From the NCBI RefSeq assembly GCF_022440845.1, contig NZ_JAKNTO010000001.1, positions 3,968,001 to 4,032,000 of the forward strand: DNA of 64,000 nt, in the 5' to 3' direction. The translations under genes and the position numbers were made by a program. Under the pieces are notes generated by a model, which saw nothing but the letters and a program-made list of their open reading frames with translations, did no database searches and was not told the DNA's origin. Source of the DNA: Ruminococcus sp. OA3. Its GTDB lineage: Bacteria; Bacillota; Clostridia; Lachnospirales; Lachnospiraceae. Shown in pieces: positions 1-8,118 of this stretch; the first letter of the stretch is position 1; every line of letters starts with the position of its first letter.

Positions 1-337
1 ACTGCAAATGCCGGATTAACTTATCCGATAACTGACCAATGATGTGTTCACTCAGCCCCCGGGATTCACACATGTCCGATATAGACTTTTGAGCGTGCTC
101 AAAAAAATTTTGATAAACAGGTAAATACAGCGGTAAATCATCGGATATTGGGCATGGCTTATCTCTGTCCATAGTCATCCTGAACTCACCGTGATCCCGC
201 TCCTTCATTTCCAGCAGGCGATGCAGCATGTCTGCAAGACAGGTATCCTGGCATATTGTTTCACACAATTCTCCGCTAAGAATTTTTTTTAAATATTCAT
301 TTTCATTGATTGTTTTTTGTATAGTCTCAAATGTCAT
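1..337 (-). CDS. N-terminal part of a LanM-like class II lanthipeptide synthetase (partial)
   Basis: The reading frame is open from an ATG at 337 to the window edge (112 codons seen) with a GAGGGG ribosome binding site. The N-terminus is hydrophilic and helical; around residues 68-112 the pattern LPLYLPVYQNFFEHAQ, followed by a Leu-rich helix, resembles the start of the dehydratase domain of LanM enzymes, where an aromatic/proline stretch precedes the catalytic core. Only a weak family pattern can be read, so the call rests mainly on context: a 51-aa Cys-ending peptide gene and an attenuator hairpin lie just upstream and an Agr-like two-component system comes before those. LanM dehydrates Ser/Thr and forms thioether rings. 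An unrelated enzyme is possible, because the diagnostic cyclase zinc site lies outside the window. Confidence 0.42.
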   Translation of the reverse strand, partial: MTFETIQKTINENEYLKKILSGELCETICQDTCLADMLHRLLEMKERDHGEFRMTMDRDKPCPISDDLPLYLPVYQNFFEHAQKSISDMCESRGLSEHIIGQLSDKLIRHLQ

Positions 338-352
338 GTACTGATTCCCCTC

Positions 353-387
353 AAAAAATAACGGACAGAATTTTTCGTTCTGTCCGT
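353..387 (-). terminator. Attenuator/terminator between peptide gene and LanM-like gene
   Basis: ACGGACAGAA (361-370) and TTCTGTCCGT (378-387) form a perfect 10-bp stem with a 7-nt loop. On the minus strand the stem is followed by TATTTTTTG. It sits between the small peptide gene and the next gene of the same operon. Partial terminators at this position are typical of lantibiotic operons, where they raise precursor transcript over enzyme transcript. Confidence 0.8.
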
Positions 388-400
388 CGCATTATATATG

Positions 401-556
401 TCAGCAACAAAGAACACTTAAGAAGTTTCCTTGCTTGGTCCATAATAGTTCTATATCACCATCATAGTGTCCACTTATATTTTCTATGTTCTTAAACTCC
501 AATAATATATCTCCTACACACTTGTCAAATTCCATTATCATCGCTTTATCTTCCAT
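401..556 (-). CDS. 51-aa candidate lanthipeptide precursor
   Basis: A short gene starts at ATG 556, overlapping the last 11 bases of the kinase gene, with a strong GAGGAA binding site 7 bases upstream. The N-terminal half is acidic and amphipathic (leader-like). The C-terminal part contains one Trp, Ser29, Thr40, Ser47 and ends ...GNFLSVLCC. A Trp followed by a hydrophobic run and a terminal Cys-Cys recalls the lacticin 481/ruminococcin A group, whose precursors end in W-x-F-x-(F/A)-x-T-C-C. No clear GG/GA cleavage motif is seen, so the leader boundary is uncertain. The neighbours (kinase, regulator, attenuator, LanM-like start) support a modified peptide or signal; the specific family is inferred. 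Confidence 0.55.
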   Translation of the reverse strand: MEDKAMIMEFDKCVGDILLEFKNIENISGHYDGDIELLWTKQGNFLSVLCC

Positions 557-1889
557 TTTTTTCCTCTTCAATTAACATATTTTTAAAAATAGTAACCGTA
601 ACCTCAAACCTTTCTCCACTATTCTGAATTTTCATTTCACCCCCATATCGTTCCACAATCTGCATGACACTCTCAAGTCCAATCCCATGTATCTGCCGCT
701 CACTTTTTGTCGTCTGATATTTGCCATCAATAATTCGGCGTTTTCCATAATATGAATTCGAAATCCGCAGAATAAAAATCTGGTTGACTGTGCGCATTTT
801 GATATGAATCAAGCGCTTATCTCTCTCCATATTCTGCACTGCTTCTATTGCATTATCAAGAAGATTACCCAGCAGAATGCACATATCGTTCTGTTCCATT
901 GGACAAAAATACACATCCATTTCCATGACAAATTCAATCCCTGACTGTTTCGCTGCATTCCTTTTATAGTCCAACATAAAATCAATGAATGGAATTCCTG
1001 TATAGGTGCAAACACTTTTCTGTTTTATCTGTTGATTAATGTCCCTTAGGTAAGTGAGCGCATCCTCAATATTTCCACTCTCCAGATACTCTGTCAATAA
1101 AATATTTTGCTGAACTGAATCATGAATCTGCCTTCTTTTTTCTCCATATAATTCATGGATGAGCCGATACTGTTTGCTGACCTGCTGATAATTCGCTGTC
1201 ATCATAATATTGTTATATCTCGCATTCGCATAAGCTGATATCATCCACATCAGCATCCCTACGCTGCCAAGAAATACCATAAAAAAAGTAACAAACACCA
1301 TATCATCACTGGATGGTATATTCCCCGATCGTTCAGCGTCAAACATCAGCAAATTGTAAAGCGCCGCTTCTGCCACCAGCGCAGCAACTGCAAAGCCATA
1401 ATGTCTTTTATGTCGGAATTCAACAAATGCTTTCCCTTTCCTCCAGCGATACAACGCCACAGACATCACAATCGTTCCTATTGTCGTTCCAATATGAATC
1501 CAATGCCATGGTTGCGTTTTTGCATTGTAATCAAAAAAAGTTATCTGTTCTGCCATGCAGCAACACTGAATAGCAAAGGCTTGTATTATCATTAAGCTCT
1601 GCCAGTAAAAAACACTCTGCACAAACGCCTGCAAAAGTCCAATGTCAAAAAAAATAAAAATTATCACAAAATAATATGCTTCTGTAATTGCATATTCTAT
1701 ATCTGCATATTTTCCAAAAAACGTATTCCCAATCTCTATCGTGAGCCAGAACCCCACCAACACGCCAAACATCACTTTCGCCGCCCAATGACTCCATCGC
1801 ATCTTACAGGGTTGGAATCCCAACTGAATTCCACAGCAGGTAGTAACGATGATCTCAAGAATCCTTAACATCTGGCCGCCACTGATCAT
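546..1889 (-). CDS. GHKL (AgrC-like, HPK10) sensor histidine kinase
   Basis: A 447-aa membrane kinase. The first about 215 residues are hydrophobic with roughly six membrane segments, followed by a short dimerisation helix with RRQIHDSVQQN (the predicted phosphorylated His) and a C-terminal GHKL ATPase domain with the N-box LLGNLLDNAIEAV and a late HGIGLESV G-box. ATG 1889 is preferred over the upstream TTG at 1901: it gives an ATGA overlap with the regulator stop and a GGAG site at the right distance. Such kinases sense secreted peptides and pair with LytTR regulators, which fits the adjacent peptide gene. The specific ligand is inferred. Confidence 0.9.
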   Translation of the reverse strand: MISGGQMLRILEIIVTTCCGIQLGFQPCKMRWSHWAAKVMFGVLVGFWLTIEIGNTFFGKYADIEYAITEAYYFVIIFIFFDIGLLQAFVQSVFYWQSLMIIQAFAIQCCCMAEQITFFDYNAKTQPWHWIHIGTTIGTIVMSVALYRWRKGKAFVEFRHKRHYGFAVAALVAEAALYNLLMFDAERSGNIPSSDDMVFVTFFMVFLGSVGMLMWMISAYANARYNNIMMTANYQQVSKQYRLIHELYGEKRRQIHDSVQQNILLTEYLESGNIEDALTYLRDINQQIKQKSVCTYTGIPFIDFMLDYKRNAAKQSGIEFVMEMDVYFCPMEQNDMCILLGNLLDNAIEAVQNMERDKRLIHIKMRTVNQIFILRISNSYYGKRRIIDGKYQTTKSERQIHGIGLESVMQIVERYGGEMKIQNSGERFEVTVTIFKNMLIEEEKNGR

Positions 1890-2599
1890 GATCTGCTCCA
1901 ATAACTGCTGATTGCCTGTTTGATTCCACGATACTGCGGAATACTGACCGGCAGCTTTTCTCCGCCGCGCATCACCACAAGCCGGTCTTTTAATTCCATC
2001 ACATGATGCAGATTTACAACATTACTTTTATCAATGTAGACGAATTCGTCTGCATTCAGCTTCTGATATGCCTTATTCAGTGTAATCCGCTCACGGAAAA
2101 CTTCATTGCCCGTGTGGAAATATGTATACTTTCCTTCAACATGAAGATAATAAATTTCTTCATAATCGATCTTCTGAACCTTCGAGTACAATTCAATGAT
2201 ATACTGCCTCTGAACTTTTTTCTCCAGTTCCCCCACGATCTTTTCCAATACCAGCGGAAGCTTATCTTCCACGCAGTCTTTTAAAACATATCGGTAAGCA
2301 TTGTACTCATACCCTTCCACGCTGTACTCCACATGGGAGGTTATAAACACCAGATAAGGCTGCAGGTATCGCAAACGTATCTGCCGTGCCAGTTCCAGAC
2401 CATTGACTCCGGGCATTTCGATATCAATTAGCAGGATATCAAAATAAGCGTGTTCTTCCAAATCCCAGAGCAAATTCCCCGAAGCTGCATAGGTCTTTAT
2501 CTCGTATACCACCTTCCTCTCTCTTAAACAGGTTTTCACAATAGACTCCACAATCTTTAAAAACAACTCATTATCATCCGTTATCGCAACCCTGATCAT
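1886..2599 (-). CDS. LytTR-family response regulator
   Basis: A 237-aa response regulator. The receiver domain (1-120) has the acidic pocket TDDNE and the phosphoacceptor in LLIDIEMPGVNG. A C-terminal LytTR DNA-binding domain (about 140-235) carries the typical YYLHVEGKYTYFH and VYIDKSNVVNL strands. ATG 2599 is chosen because AGAGGG lies 6 bases upstream, whereas ATG 2605 would have no spacing. It is the first gene of the operon with the kinase, peptide and LanM-like genes. LytTR domains bind pairs of short direct repeats two helical turns apart, and such a pair is present just upstream, so autoregulation is likely. Confidence 0.93.
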   Translation of the reverse strand: MIRVAITDDNELFLKIVESIVKTCLRERKVVYEIKTYAASGNLLWDLEEHAYFDILLIDIEMPGVNGLELARQIRLRYLQPYLVFITSHVEYSVEGYEYNAYRYVLKDCVEDKLPLVLEKIVGELEKKVQRQYIIELYSKVQKIDYEEIYYLHVEGKYTYFHTGNEVFRERITLNKAYQKLNADEFVYIDKSNVVNLHHVMELKDRLVVMRGGEKLPVSIPQYRGIKQAISSYWSRS

Positions 2600-2652
2600 T
2601 GCCATCCCTCTTTCTTTTATATTTTATCATCAATTCATATTTATCCAAAAAC

Positions 2653-2680
2653 TGACCGTTTTCTTTGAGTTATTGACCGT
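2653..2680 (-). promoter_or_regulatory. LytTR-type direct repeat operator
   Basis: TGACCGT occurs at 2653-2659 and again at 2674-2680 on the plus strand. On the minus strand this reads ACGGTCAAT and ACGGTCAGT, 21 bp apart, in the 5' region of the regulator gene. Spacing of two helical turns and a GTCA-type core fit known LytTR sites. It lies upstream of an AT-rich -10 region near 2615-2630. Confidence 0.65.
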
Positions 2681-2762
2681 ATATGCAATATGAATATGTA
2701 TTAATTTAAAAGAATACGCTGCATTTTATCCATTCATTACATTATATAACAAGTTATTCCAA

Positions 2763-2820
2763 CAAAAATACCCTTTCCCCAGCAGAAGCCTGCATTAAGC
2801 AAACTTCTGCCCGGAAAGGG
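2763..2820 (-). terminator. Terminator after URO-D gene
   Basis: CCCTTTCC (2771-2778) pairs with GGAAAGGG (2813-2820), extended by GCAGAAG/CTTCTGC inside the stem. On the minus strand the stem is followed by TATTTTTG. It lies 20 bp beyond the stop of the URO-D-family gene. Confidence 0.8.
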
Positions 2821-2840
2821 CATCCCCTGCAAATTATCAA

Positions 2841-3962
2841 TTAATCTTCCGCATCCTGATAAGCCATCCGGCTGTACTCATATACACCCTGCGTAAACGC
2901 TTCCGGAATCCCCCGGGTCGCCGTACACACGTGATAGTCAATATATTTTGCCGCCCAGTCTCTGCCAAGCCGGCGGTACTCCTCGTCGTCGAGTCCCTGC
3001 GGCACCTCGATTCCCTGTTTACCAAAGATCAGAGGTTCCTCTTTATAGGTCTCAACCAGCCAGTCAAAATCATTGATGCTCTGCGGACACCAGATATCCA
3101 CATCCGCCTCCAGAATGGCGGGCACCAGTTTCTCCATTTTTCCGCAGCTGTGCAGTTCGAACAGCAGACCGCGCTTGTGAGCCGATTCCACCATGCGCTT
3201 CAGATAAGGAGCAATCATCTCCATACAGGTATCCAGCGAGAAGAACGGACCGTTCTGTGTTCCCCAGTCATCGTGAACCAGCACACAGTCGATCTCACAG
3301 TGCTTTACCATGCGTTCAATATACGCATCATACAGATTACACAGGGCGTCAAACAGCCGGTGTACTCCGCCTTTTTGCTCCTCATCGATCAGAGCAACGG
3401 CTGCACCCTCCACATCCATCAGGGACATCAGTCTCTCCCAGAATCCCGACAGGATCCCCAGCTGGTTCATCTTCGGCGTATTCAGAAACTCCTTATTTTT
3501 TTCTCCGCATTCTGCAAAGTCCATATCGTCCAGATTCGGCAGAGACACATAACCATCCCAGCAGGAGGCATCCAGAACCCTGGGATGTCCCGGCTTGACC
3601 GTGGCCCCGCCCACATGCGGCACAAATACCCATTCCAGCCCGAACCAACTGCTCGTCATGGTATTGGAAGTATACGGGTAATCCCCTTCCCCGTCACATA
3701 TGATATGCGTCACAACATTGTCGGGATGAATTCTGGGCCTGAACACATTGATATCACAGAACCCCCATCCTCCTCTGGGAATCCAGCAGGGCTTTTTGCC
3801 CGCTGCCGCAAGTCTCCAGTTTTCTTTTGGAGTTATGGGTGTGTTATAGACCGGTTCCGGCGGAACATCTCCTCCGAACAGCGGTTTAAAAATAGCCATG
3901 GCTCCACATTTCCTGTAGTCAATAATCTCCAGTTCACTGCTATCAAATTTTTTTCTGCCCAT
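2841..3962 (-). CDS. Uroporphyrinogen decarboxylase (URO-D) family protein, methyltransferase-like
   Basis: A 373-aa TIM-barrel protein of the URO-D/MtaA superfamily. The C-terminal half shows the family pattern VLVHDDWGTQNGPFFS...I.PYLKRMVESAH.RG...ELHSCG, in which the His and Cys of HSCG resemble the zinc ligands of corrinoid methyltransferases rather than haem-pathway HemE. ATG 3962 is preferred over an in-frame GTG at 3971 because AAAGGA is then about 10 bases upstream. No haem genes are near; instead a PucR-like regulator is divergent and a second URO-D protein lies 3 kb away, suggesting C1 or demethylation catabolism. No corrinoid protein is in the window, so the substrate is unknown. 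Confidence 0.8.
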   Translation of the reverse strand: MGRKKFDSSELEIIDYRKCGAMAIFKPLFGGDVPPEPVYNTPITPKENWRLAAAGKKPCWIPRGGWGFCDINVFRPRIHPDNVVTHIICDGEGDYPYTSNTMTSSWFGLEWVFVPHVGGATVKPGHPRVLDASCWDGYVSLPNLDDMDFAECGEKNKEFLNTPKMNQLGILSGFWERLMSLMDVEGAAVALIDEEQKGGVHRLFDALCNLYDAYIERMVKHCEIDCVLVHDDWGTQNGPFFSLDTCMEMIAPYLKRMVESAHKRGLLFELHSCGKMEKLVPAILEADVDIWCPQSINDFDWLVETYKEEPLIFGKQGIEVPQGLDDEEYRRLGRDWAAKYIDYHVCTATRGIPEAFTQGVYEYSRMAYQDAED

Positions 3963-4006
3963 ATACTGCACATCCTTTCTGACCTCTGCATCATCCTGTT
4001 GTCTCT

Positions 4007-4035
4007 ATTATAGCATTCTGGCCCGCCATGATTAA
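4007..4035 (-). promoter_or_regulatory. Promoter of the URO-D gene at 2841-3962
   Basis: On the minus strand a perfect TATAAT (4007-4012) has a 17-bp spacer to a weak -35 TTAATC (4030-4035). Transcription would start about 40 bp before the ATG at 3962. Confidence 0.55.
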
Positions 4036-4046
4036 CTCACGGAATA

Positions 4047-4081
4047 TTGACATTTATAAATGTTTTTGCTACATTTTGTAG
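4047..4081 (+). promoter_or_regulatory. Promoter with two palindromes before the PucR-like gene
   Basis: TTGACA (4047-4052), a 17-bp spacer and TACATT (4070-4075) form a promoter for the plus-strand regulator. Two palindromes overlap it: ACATTTATAAATGT (4050-4063) on the -35/spacer and CTACATTTTGTAG (4069-4081) on the -10/start. Both lie in the region between divergent promoters and are candidate regulator sites. Confidence 0.55.
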
Positions 4082-4103
4082 TAACAGTAAAAGGAGGCAG
4101 GTT

Positions 4104-5627
4104 ATGGAACTCACTGCAAGTCTTATATATGAAACACTGTCAGCAACACTCTGCATGGAACGTCCGGACAGGTCTTTTCAGGACATTCCCCTGAAAGGAT
4201 TTCTGTTTTATCCATCCGCTGCCGAGCTCAGCATGCAATACCTGCAGATCATCTCCTACCCCACATTTGTAAATTTGAAGGACCGCAGCGGTTATACATG
4301 GATATGCCTGAAGAATCCGGAGGAGAAACCACTCTTTCACAAAGATTTCGATGTCATTTATGTCAATGAAAAGATCTCCGTTTTTGAACTGGCCAATCAG
4401 CTTCAGCAGTTCCGGACACAGTTTGACCGTTTCAACAGCCTGCTGCTGAGGGTGCAATCCGGTCTGCAGTACGCCAAAGAACTGTTTGATACTGCTTCAC
4501 GGCTGACGAATATGGAAATGGCCCTGATCGACGCCGATTATCATTATCTGGTCACGACGAAAGACTTCTACAAAGTGTCAAATTTCCCGCAGACCTCAAG
4601 TATGACCTGGGAACAGGTCACCGAATACAATCAGGAGAAAGAATTCAAAGAAGCGTTCTCACTCCACGGCGTTCAAAACTATTCGTCAGGCAATCCCGAT
4701 CAGCTTCTGTACTATATCAACATCTTTTTAAACCGTAGATATTGCGCCAGGCTGGTGGCTAAATTTAAAAAGCTCACATTTTTCGACGGAAAACTCTCCG
4801 TGATTGAAGCGCTTGGCGACTCCATAACACATGCTTTCTCCGTTGAAAGCAGCTCCTCTCCCTATTCCGACAGCAGGCACAGTCTGTACCGTATCGTGAA
4901 TCATATCATACAGGGAACTGTTGAGGACATGCACAGATACACTGCTGTACTCTCCTCGTATGGCTGGGAAAAGGAGCATCGTTATCAGGTGATCAAGTTT
5001 AAATTTCTGGAAGAGGATCATTTTACGATCTCTTTTGATTTTATTCGCATGCAGGTTGAGGCTCTGCTTAAAAACAGCTGTTTTATCAGTAATGCGGCGG
5101 GCATTTTCTGTGTACGGAATTTGTCACTGCCGGGAAGTGAAGAACCGCTTCCAGACAACTTCAAAGTGTTCCTGCGGGATACGTTATGCAAGATAGGCAT
5201 CAGCAACCCTTTTACGCACATTTACGACATACAAACGTTCTGCAGTGAAGCAGATACGGCACTCTCCATCGGCGATAAGAGGGCGCCGTCATTTTGGTAT
5301 TACTATTTCTCTGATTTTATATACGATTATCTGAAGTCCCAGTGTGTGTCCCAATATCCTGCATCTGAGCTCTGCCATCCGGCAATCCGTATCTTAAAGC
5401 AATATGATACCCTTCATCCGCACAGCTGCCTGATTCTGACGCTTAAAGCCCTGATCGAGCACAAATTTAATACTTCCCATACAGCAGAAGCACTGTTCAT
5501 CCACCGGACGACGTGTATTTACCGCCTTAATAAGATCATCGAACTGACGGGAATTGATTTTCAAAATATGAAACAACTGACTCATCTGATGATTTCATTT
5601 ATGATTGACGAATCACTGCACGCCTAG
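4104..5627 (+). CDS. PucR/CdaR-type transcriptional regulator
   Basis: A 507-aa regulator. The C-terminal 60 residues form the PucR-type helix-turn-helix (FNTSHTAEALFIHRTTCIYR then LNKIIELTGIDF). The N-terminal 450 residues are a large sensory region with no enzyme motif I can name. The ATG at 4104 with AAGGAGG at 4091-4097 is clearly the start; an in-frame ATG at 4047 lies inside the promoter. It is divergent from the URO-D gene at 2841-3962, so it probably controls that gene and itself. It runs convergent into the next gene with only 5 bp between stops and no terminator visible. Confidence 0.85.
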   Translation: MELTASLIYETLSATLCMERPDRSFQDIPLKGFLFYPSAAELSMQYLQIISYPTFVNLKDRSGYTWICLKNPEEKPLFHKDFDVIYVNEKISVFELANQLQQFRTQFDRFNSLLLRVQSGLQYAKELFDTASRLTNMEMALIDADYHYLVTTKDFYKVSNFPQTSSMTWEQVTEYNQEKEFKEAFSLHGVQNYSSGNPDQLLYYINIFLNRRYCARLVAKFKKLTFFDGKLSVIEALGDSITHAFSVESSSSPYSDSRHSLYRIVNHIIQGTVEDMHRYTAVLSSYGWEKEHRYQVIKFKFLEEDHFTISFDFIRMQVEALLKNSCFISNAAGIFCVRNLSLPGSEEPLPDNFKVFLRDTLCKIGISNPFTHIYDIQTFCSEADTALSIGDKRAPSFWYYYFSDFIYDYLKSQCVSQYPASELCHPAIRILKQYDTLHPHSCLILTLKALIEHKFNTSHTAEALFIHRTTCIYRLNKIIELTGIDFQNMKQLTHLMISFMIDESLHA

Positions 5628-5632
5628 GTTAT

Positions 5633-6652
5633 CTATGCCTTTTCCCGGATGCTCTTAAAATAACGCGGCGAATATCCCATCACTTTCTTGAACAGACGCG
5701 AATAGTAGTTGGAATCAAAGATCCCGACTCTGGCAGCCGCGTCTGTAATGGACAGCTGCTCCATCTCCAGATACTCCAGCGACTTGACGATCCGCATACG
5801 ATTCAGATATTCGATCGGTGTCAAACCTGTCACATCTTTAAAAATTGCCCGAAAATAGCTGGGGCTCAGAAATGAATTTCCGGAGATCTCTTCAAAATCT
5901 ATTTTTTCATCCAGATGTTCTTCTATATAGGCAAGTGCATCATAGATCATCGCCTTTTTCTGAGTGGAGTATCTGCTGATCCGCTGATTTTTCTGCACCT
6001 GTACCCGCTGAAACAGGATCAGGATCAACTGCAGATACGCCGCTTTTGCATACCCTGAATTGAGTCCATTTTTTTCCTGCTCATCAATCATCACCCACAG
6101 CAGCCGCTCTACCTCTTCCATCTCCTTGCTCTCCAGATGGATGATCCCCTGTGTGTTCAGATATGACTGCCGCACCTCCTGGCTGATCTCCTGCTCATCC
6201 AGCGAGACATACCGTAGCAGCTCATCCCAGTGCCGTTTTGTATCCTCCTCCATATGACTGGCAGATCTGTGCCTGGAAGCCCCTGATATCACCTCGTTGC
6301 AGTCATCTCCCAGCCCCTCGGCAATAAAATTGCAGTTTATGATATGAACCGATGCCTGAATCTCATAACTGTGTTCCTGATGCGGCTCTATTAAAAAAAC
6401 ATCCCCCGGCACCAGAGGCGCCTTGACACCTTTATAGCTGTGGATGCAGGATCCCTTTGTTACCAGCGCAAATTCATAATATGAATGCCGATGCGGCTTC
6501 ACAGATATATTGTCTTCCCATGGCAGCACTGTTATGGCGGAAGTATCACGCACAGGAAATTCCAGATAGCCATCCTGAAACCCGAGTCCCCAGAAACAAT
6601 CCTGATGACAGTGCCTGGCAACATAAACCTTTCTTTCGTCCCAACCCCGCAT
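5633..6652 (-). CDS. AraC-family transcriptional regulator (cupin sensor)
   Basis: A 339-aa protein with an N-terminal cupin-like AraC ligand domain (about residues 20-130, with HRHSYYEFALVTKGS and PGDVFLIEPHQEHSY) and a C-terminal double helix-turn-helix (about 235-335, ending NYYSRLFKKVMGYSPRYF). ATG 6652 is chosen because GGAGG precedes it; upstream in-frame sequence is intergenic. It lies 166 bp downstream of a URO-D gene in the same orientation and probably senses a small catabolic ligand. A TATAAT on the minus strand near 6690-6699 is a likely -10. Confidence 0.88.
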   Translation of the reverse strand: MRGWDERKVYVARHCHQDCFWGLGFQDGYLEFPVRDTSAITVLPWEDNISVKPHRHSYYEFALVTKGSCIHSYKGVKAPLVPGDVFLIEPHQEHSYEIQASVHIINCNFIAEGLGDDCNEVISGASRHRSASHMEEDTKRHWDELLRYVSLDEQEISQEVRQSYLNTQGIIHLESKEMEEVERLLWVMIDEQEKNGLNSGYAKAAYLQLILILFQRVQVQKNQRISRYSTQKKAMIYDALAYIEEHLDEKIDFEEISGNSFLSPSYFRAIFKDVTGLTPIEYLNRMRIVKSLEYLEMEQLSITDAAARVGIFDSNYYSRLFKKVMGYSPRYFKSIREKA

Positions 6653-6818
6653 AAAAAAAATCCTCCACATCGATATCCCGTTAACTGTTTTTATTATAAC
6701 ATCAAATACGGAAGATTCTATGTAATTCCTGTTCTGTTTCAGAATTTTGTCAGCCTGCAAGACAGGCACTAATATACTAGAGGCGCCAATACAAACCGGT
6801 AAAACAAATACGCCAGTT

Positions 6819-7964
6819 TTATCCAAATATTTTCTGATATTCATCCAGCCACGCCAGATGGTTGTCAACCAGCTTTTCCGTCACCGTCGTAATGGGACCG
6901 GCAGAAGATGCTACGATCAGGCGCTCATTCCTGACCTCTTCCAGCGCTCTGACTTTGCGGCGGATTTCCTCTTCTGATGCCAGTTCCAGATCTGCCCACT
7001 CCAGATTGCCGATCAGCGTCAGCTGTCCTTCTGTGATCTCAAATGCTTCTTTCATTGATACATTTCCCTGTGGTTTTGGTTCCACCGGCTCCGTCGCGTC
7101 ATATCCGATCCTTCGCATGACCTCGACAGCATGGCGTACTTTGCCATGGCAATGGCATCCCACCGCATATCCATACTCTTTAATTTTTTTCACGACCCTG
7201 GAATCATATGGTTCCACCAGCTGGTCAAATGCTTCAGGGTTCATCATCGGAGGCGTGCACTGCTCAGAGCCTCCCATCCAGAACACAATCTGATCAGGCA
7301 GTTTCGGTGCAACTGCATCTACCATTTTTATCTGTCTGCGGGTGATCTCTTCCAGTGCATCCATCATCAGATCCCGCTCTGTCAGTGACAGCTCCAGGAA
7401 TGTTTCAAACGTCATACACCGCGAAATTGTCACGATCGGTGAAGGCACGAAAAACTGATAGATCACTCGTTCATCAAGACGTTCCACGGTATCTCGCACC
7501 TCCCGGGCAGCATGTGCAACCGTTTCATCATTAATCTCAAACGGCGTATCCAGAAGTTCTTCCATCTGTTCCACCTCTGTGACCGGAACTTCCATGATCC
7601 ACTGGGTACACTGGTTTCGAAATACGGAATCACGGAATTTCAGTACACCCTTTTTTGTGTGCAGCTCTCCGAAGATGTCTTTTGTATTATGATCCACATC
7701 TTTCGTCACAGTCTTAATTCTGTCCGTGCTTGACATCATAAAACGATTAAACAGAAAAGACTGATCCTGACAAAGTATGTAGGCATCGCTCTCCCTGACA
7801 GCCTGAATCAGCCTGCGGTATCCGGAATCATTCATCCAGCCCGCTTTGAATTCATCTTTTCCCCTGGGTTCCCACCAGTACTCGAACCCCTCCCGCATCA
7901 GCAGTGGAACCCTGTCCGTTTTTTCTCCCCGCATTGCCGCAATGAAACTTTTTCTCGTTAACAT
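6819..7964 (-). CDS. URO-D family protein, methyltransferase-like
   Basis: A 381-aa URO-D superfamily protein. It has the N-terminal family signature SFIAAMRGEKTDRVPLLM (residues 6-23), a central FVPSPIVTISRCMTFETFLEL segment, the GGSEQCTPPMMNPEAFDQLVEPY segment, and VGCHCHGKVRHAVEVMRRIG with His/Cys residues where methyltransferase members bind zinc. The ATG at 7964 has GGAGG 7 bases before it. It is divergent from an AraC regulator, and a 20-bp site shared with two sulfatase promoters lies between them (8077-8096). It is likely part of the same catabolic regulon; haem synthesis is unlikely from context. Confidence 0.85.
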   Translation of the reverse strand: MLTRKSFIAAMRGEKTDRVPLLMREGFEYWWEPRGKDEFKAGWMNDSGYRRLIQAVRESDAYILCQDQSFLFNRFMMSSTDRIKTVTKDVDHNTKDIFGELHTKKGVLKFRDSVFRNQCTQWIMEVPVTEVEQMEELLDTPFEINDETVAHAAREVRDTVERLDERVIYQFFVPSPIVTISRCMTFETFLELSLTERDLMMDALEEITRRQIKMVDAVAPKLPDQIVFWMGGSEQCTPPMMNPEAFDQLVEPYDSRVVKKIKEYGYAVGCHCHGKVRHAVEVMRRIGYDATEPVEPKPQGNVSMKEAFEITEGQLTLIGNLEWADLELASEEEIRRKVRALEEVRNERLIVASSAGPITTVTEKLVDNHLAWLDEYQKIFG

Positions 7965-8076
7965 TCTTTTCCTCCAACTTCATTTTTCCCATGTTTTCTC
8001 TGTTATTTATTAGCCTTACGTGTTATAATATATCTATAATATTACGCTATTTTTACCTTTATTTCATTATTCAGAA

Positions 8077-8096
8077 TCCAGATATAACATAAGAAA
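8077..8096 (+). promoter_or_regulatory. AraC-type operator, copy A
   Basis: TCCAGATATAACATAAGAAA is identical to sequences at 17579-17598 and 19143-19162. Similarity continues on both sides (TATTCAGAA before it in copies A and B, ATACAGATT after it). It contains two similar half-sites, AGATATAACA and AGAAAATACA, 12 bp apart in direct orientation, as AraC-family proteins prefer. It lies 23 bp before the AraC gene and 113 bp before the divergent URO-D gene. Confidence 0.75.
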
Positions 8097-8118
8097 ATAC
8101 AGATTCAGGAGTGCTGTT

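Noticed and set aside
2931-4013. Long plus-strand open frame opposite the URO-D gene
   Set aside because: A GC-rich antisense shadow of a clear protein family with good codon pattern on the minus strand; no ribosome site.
6692-6716. A weak match to the AraC-type operator (TATAACATCAAATACGGA) upstream of the AraC gene at 5633-6652
   Set aside because: The spacing between half-sites is about 4 bp shorter and the similarity overlaps that gene's own TATAAT box on the minus strand, so it is probably chance.
2841-7964. HemE (haem pathway) for the two URO-D proteins
   Set aside because: No haem genes nearby, two divergent paralogues with HSCG/HCHG motifs, and regulator context point to methyltransferase-like members.
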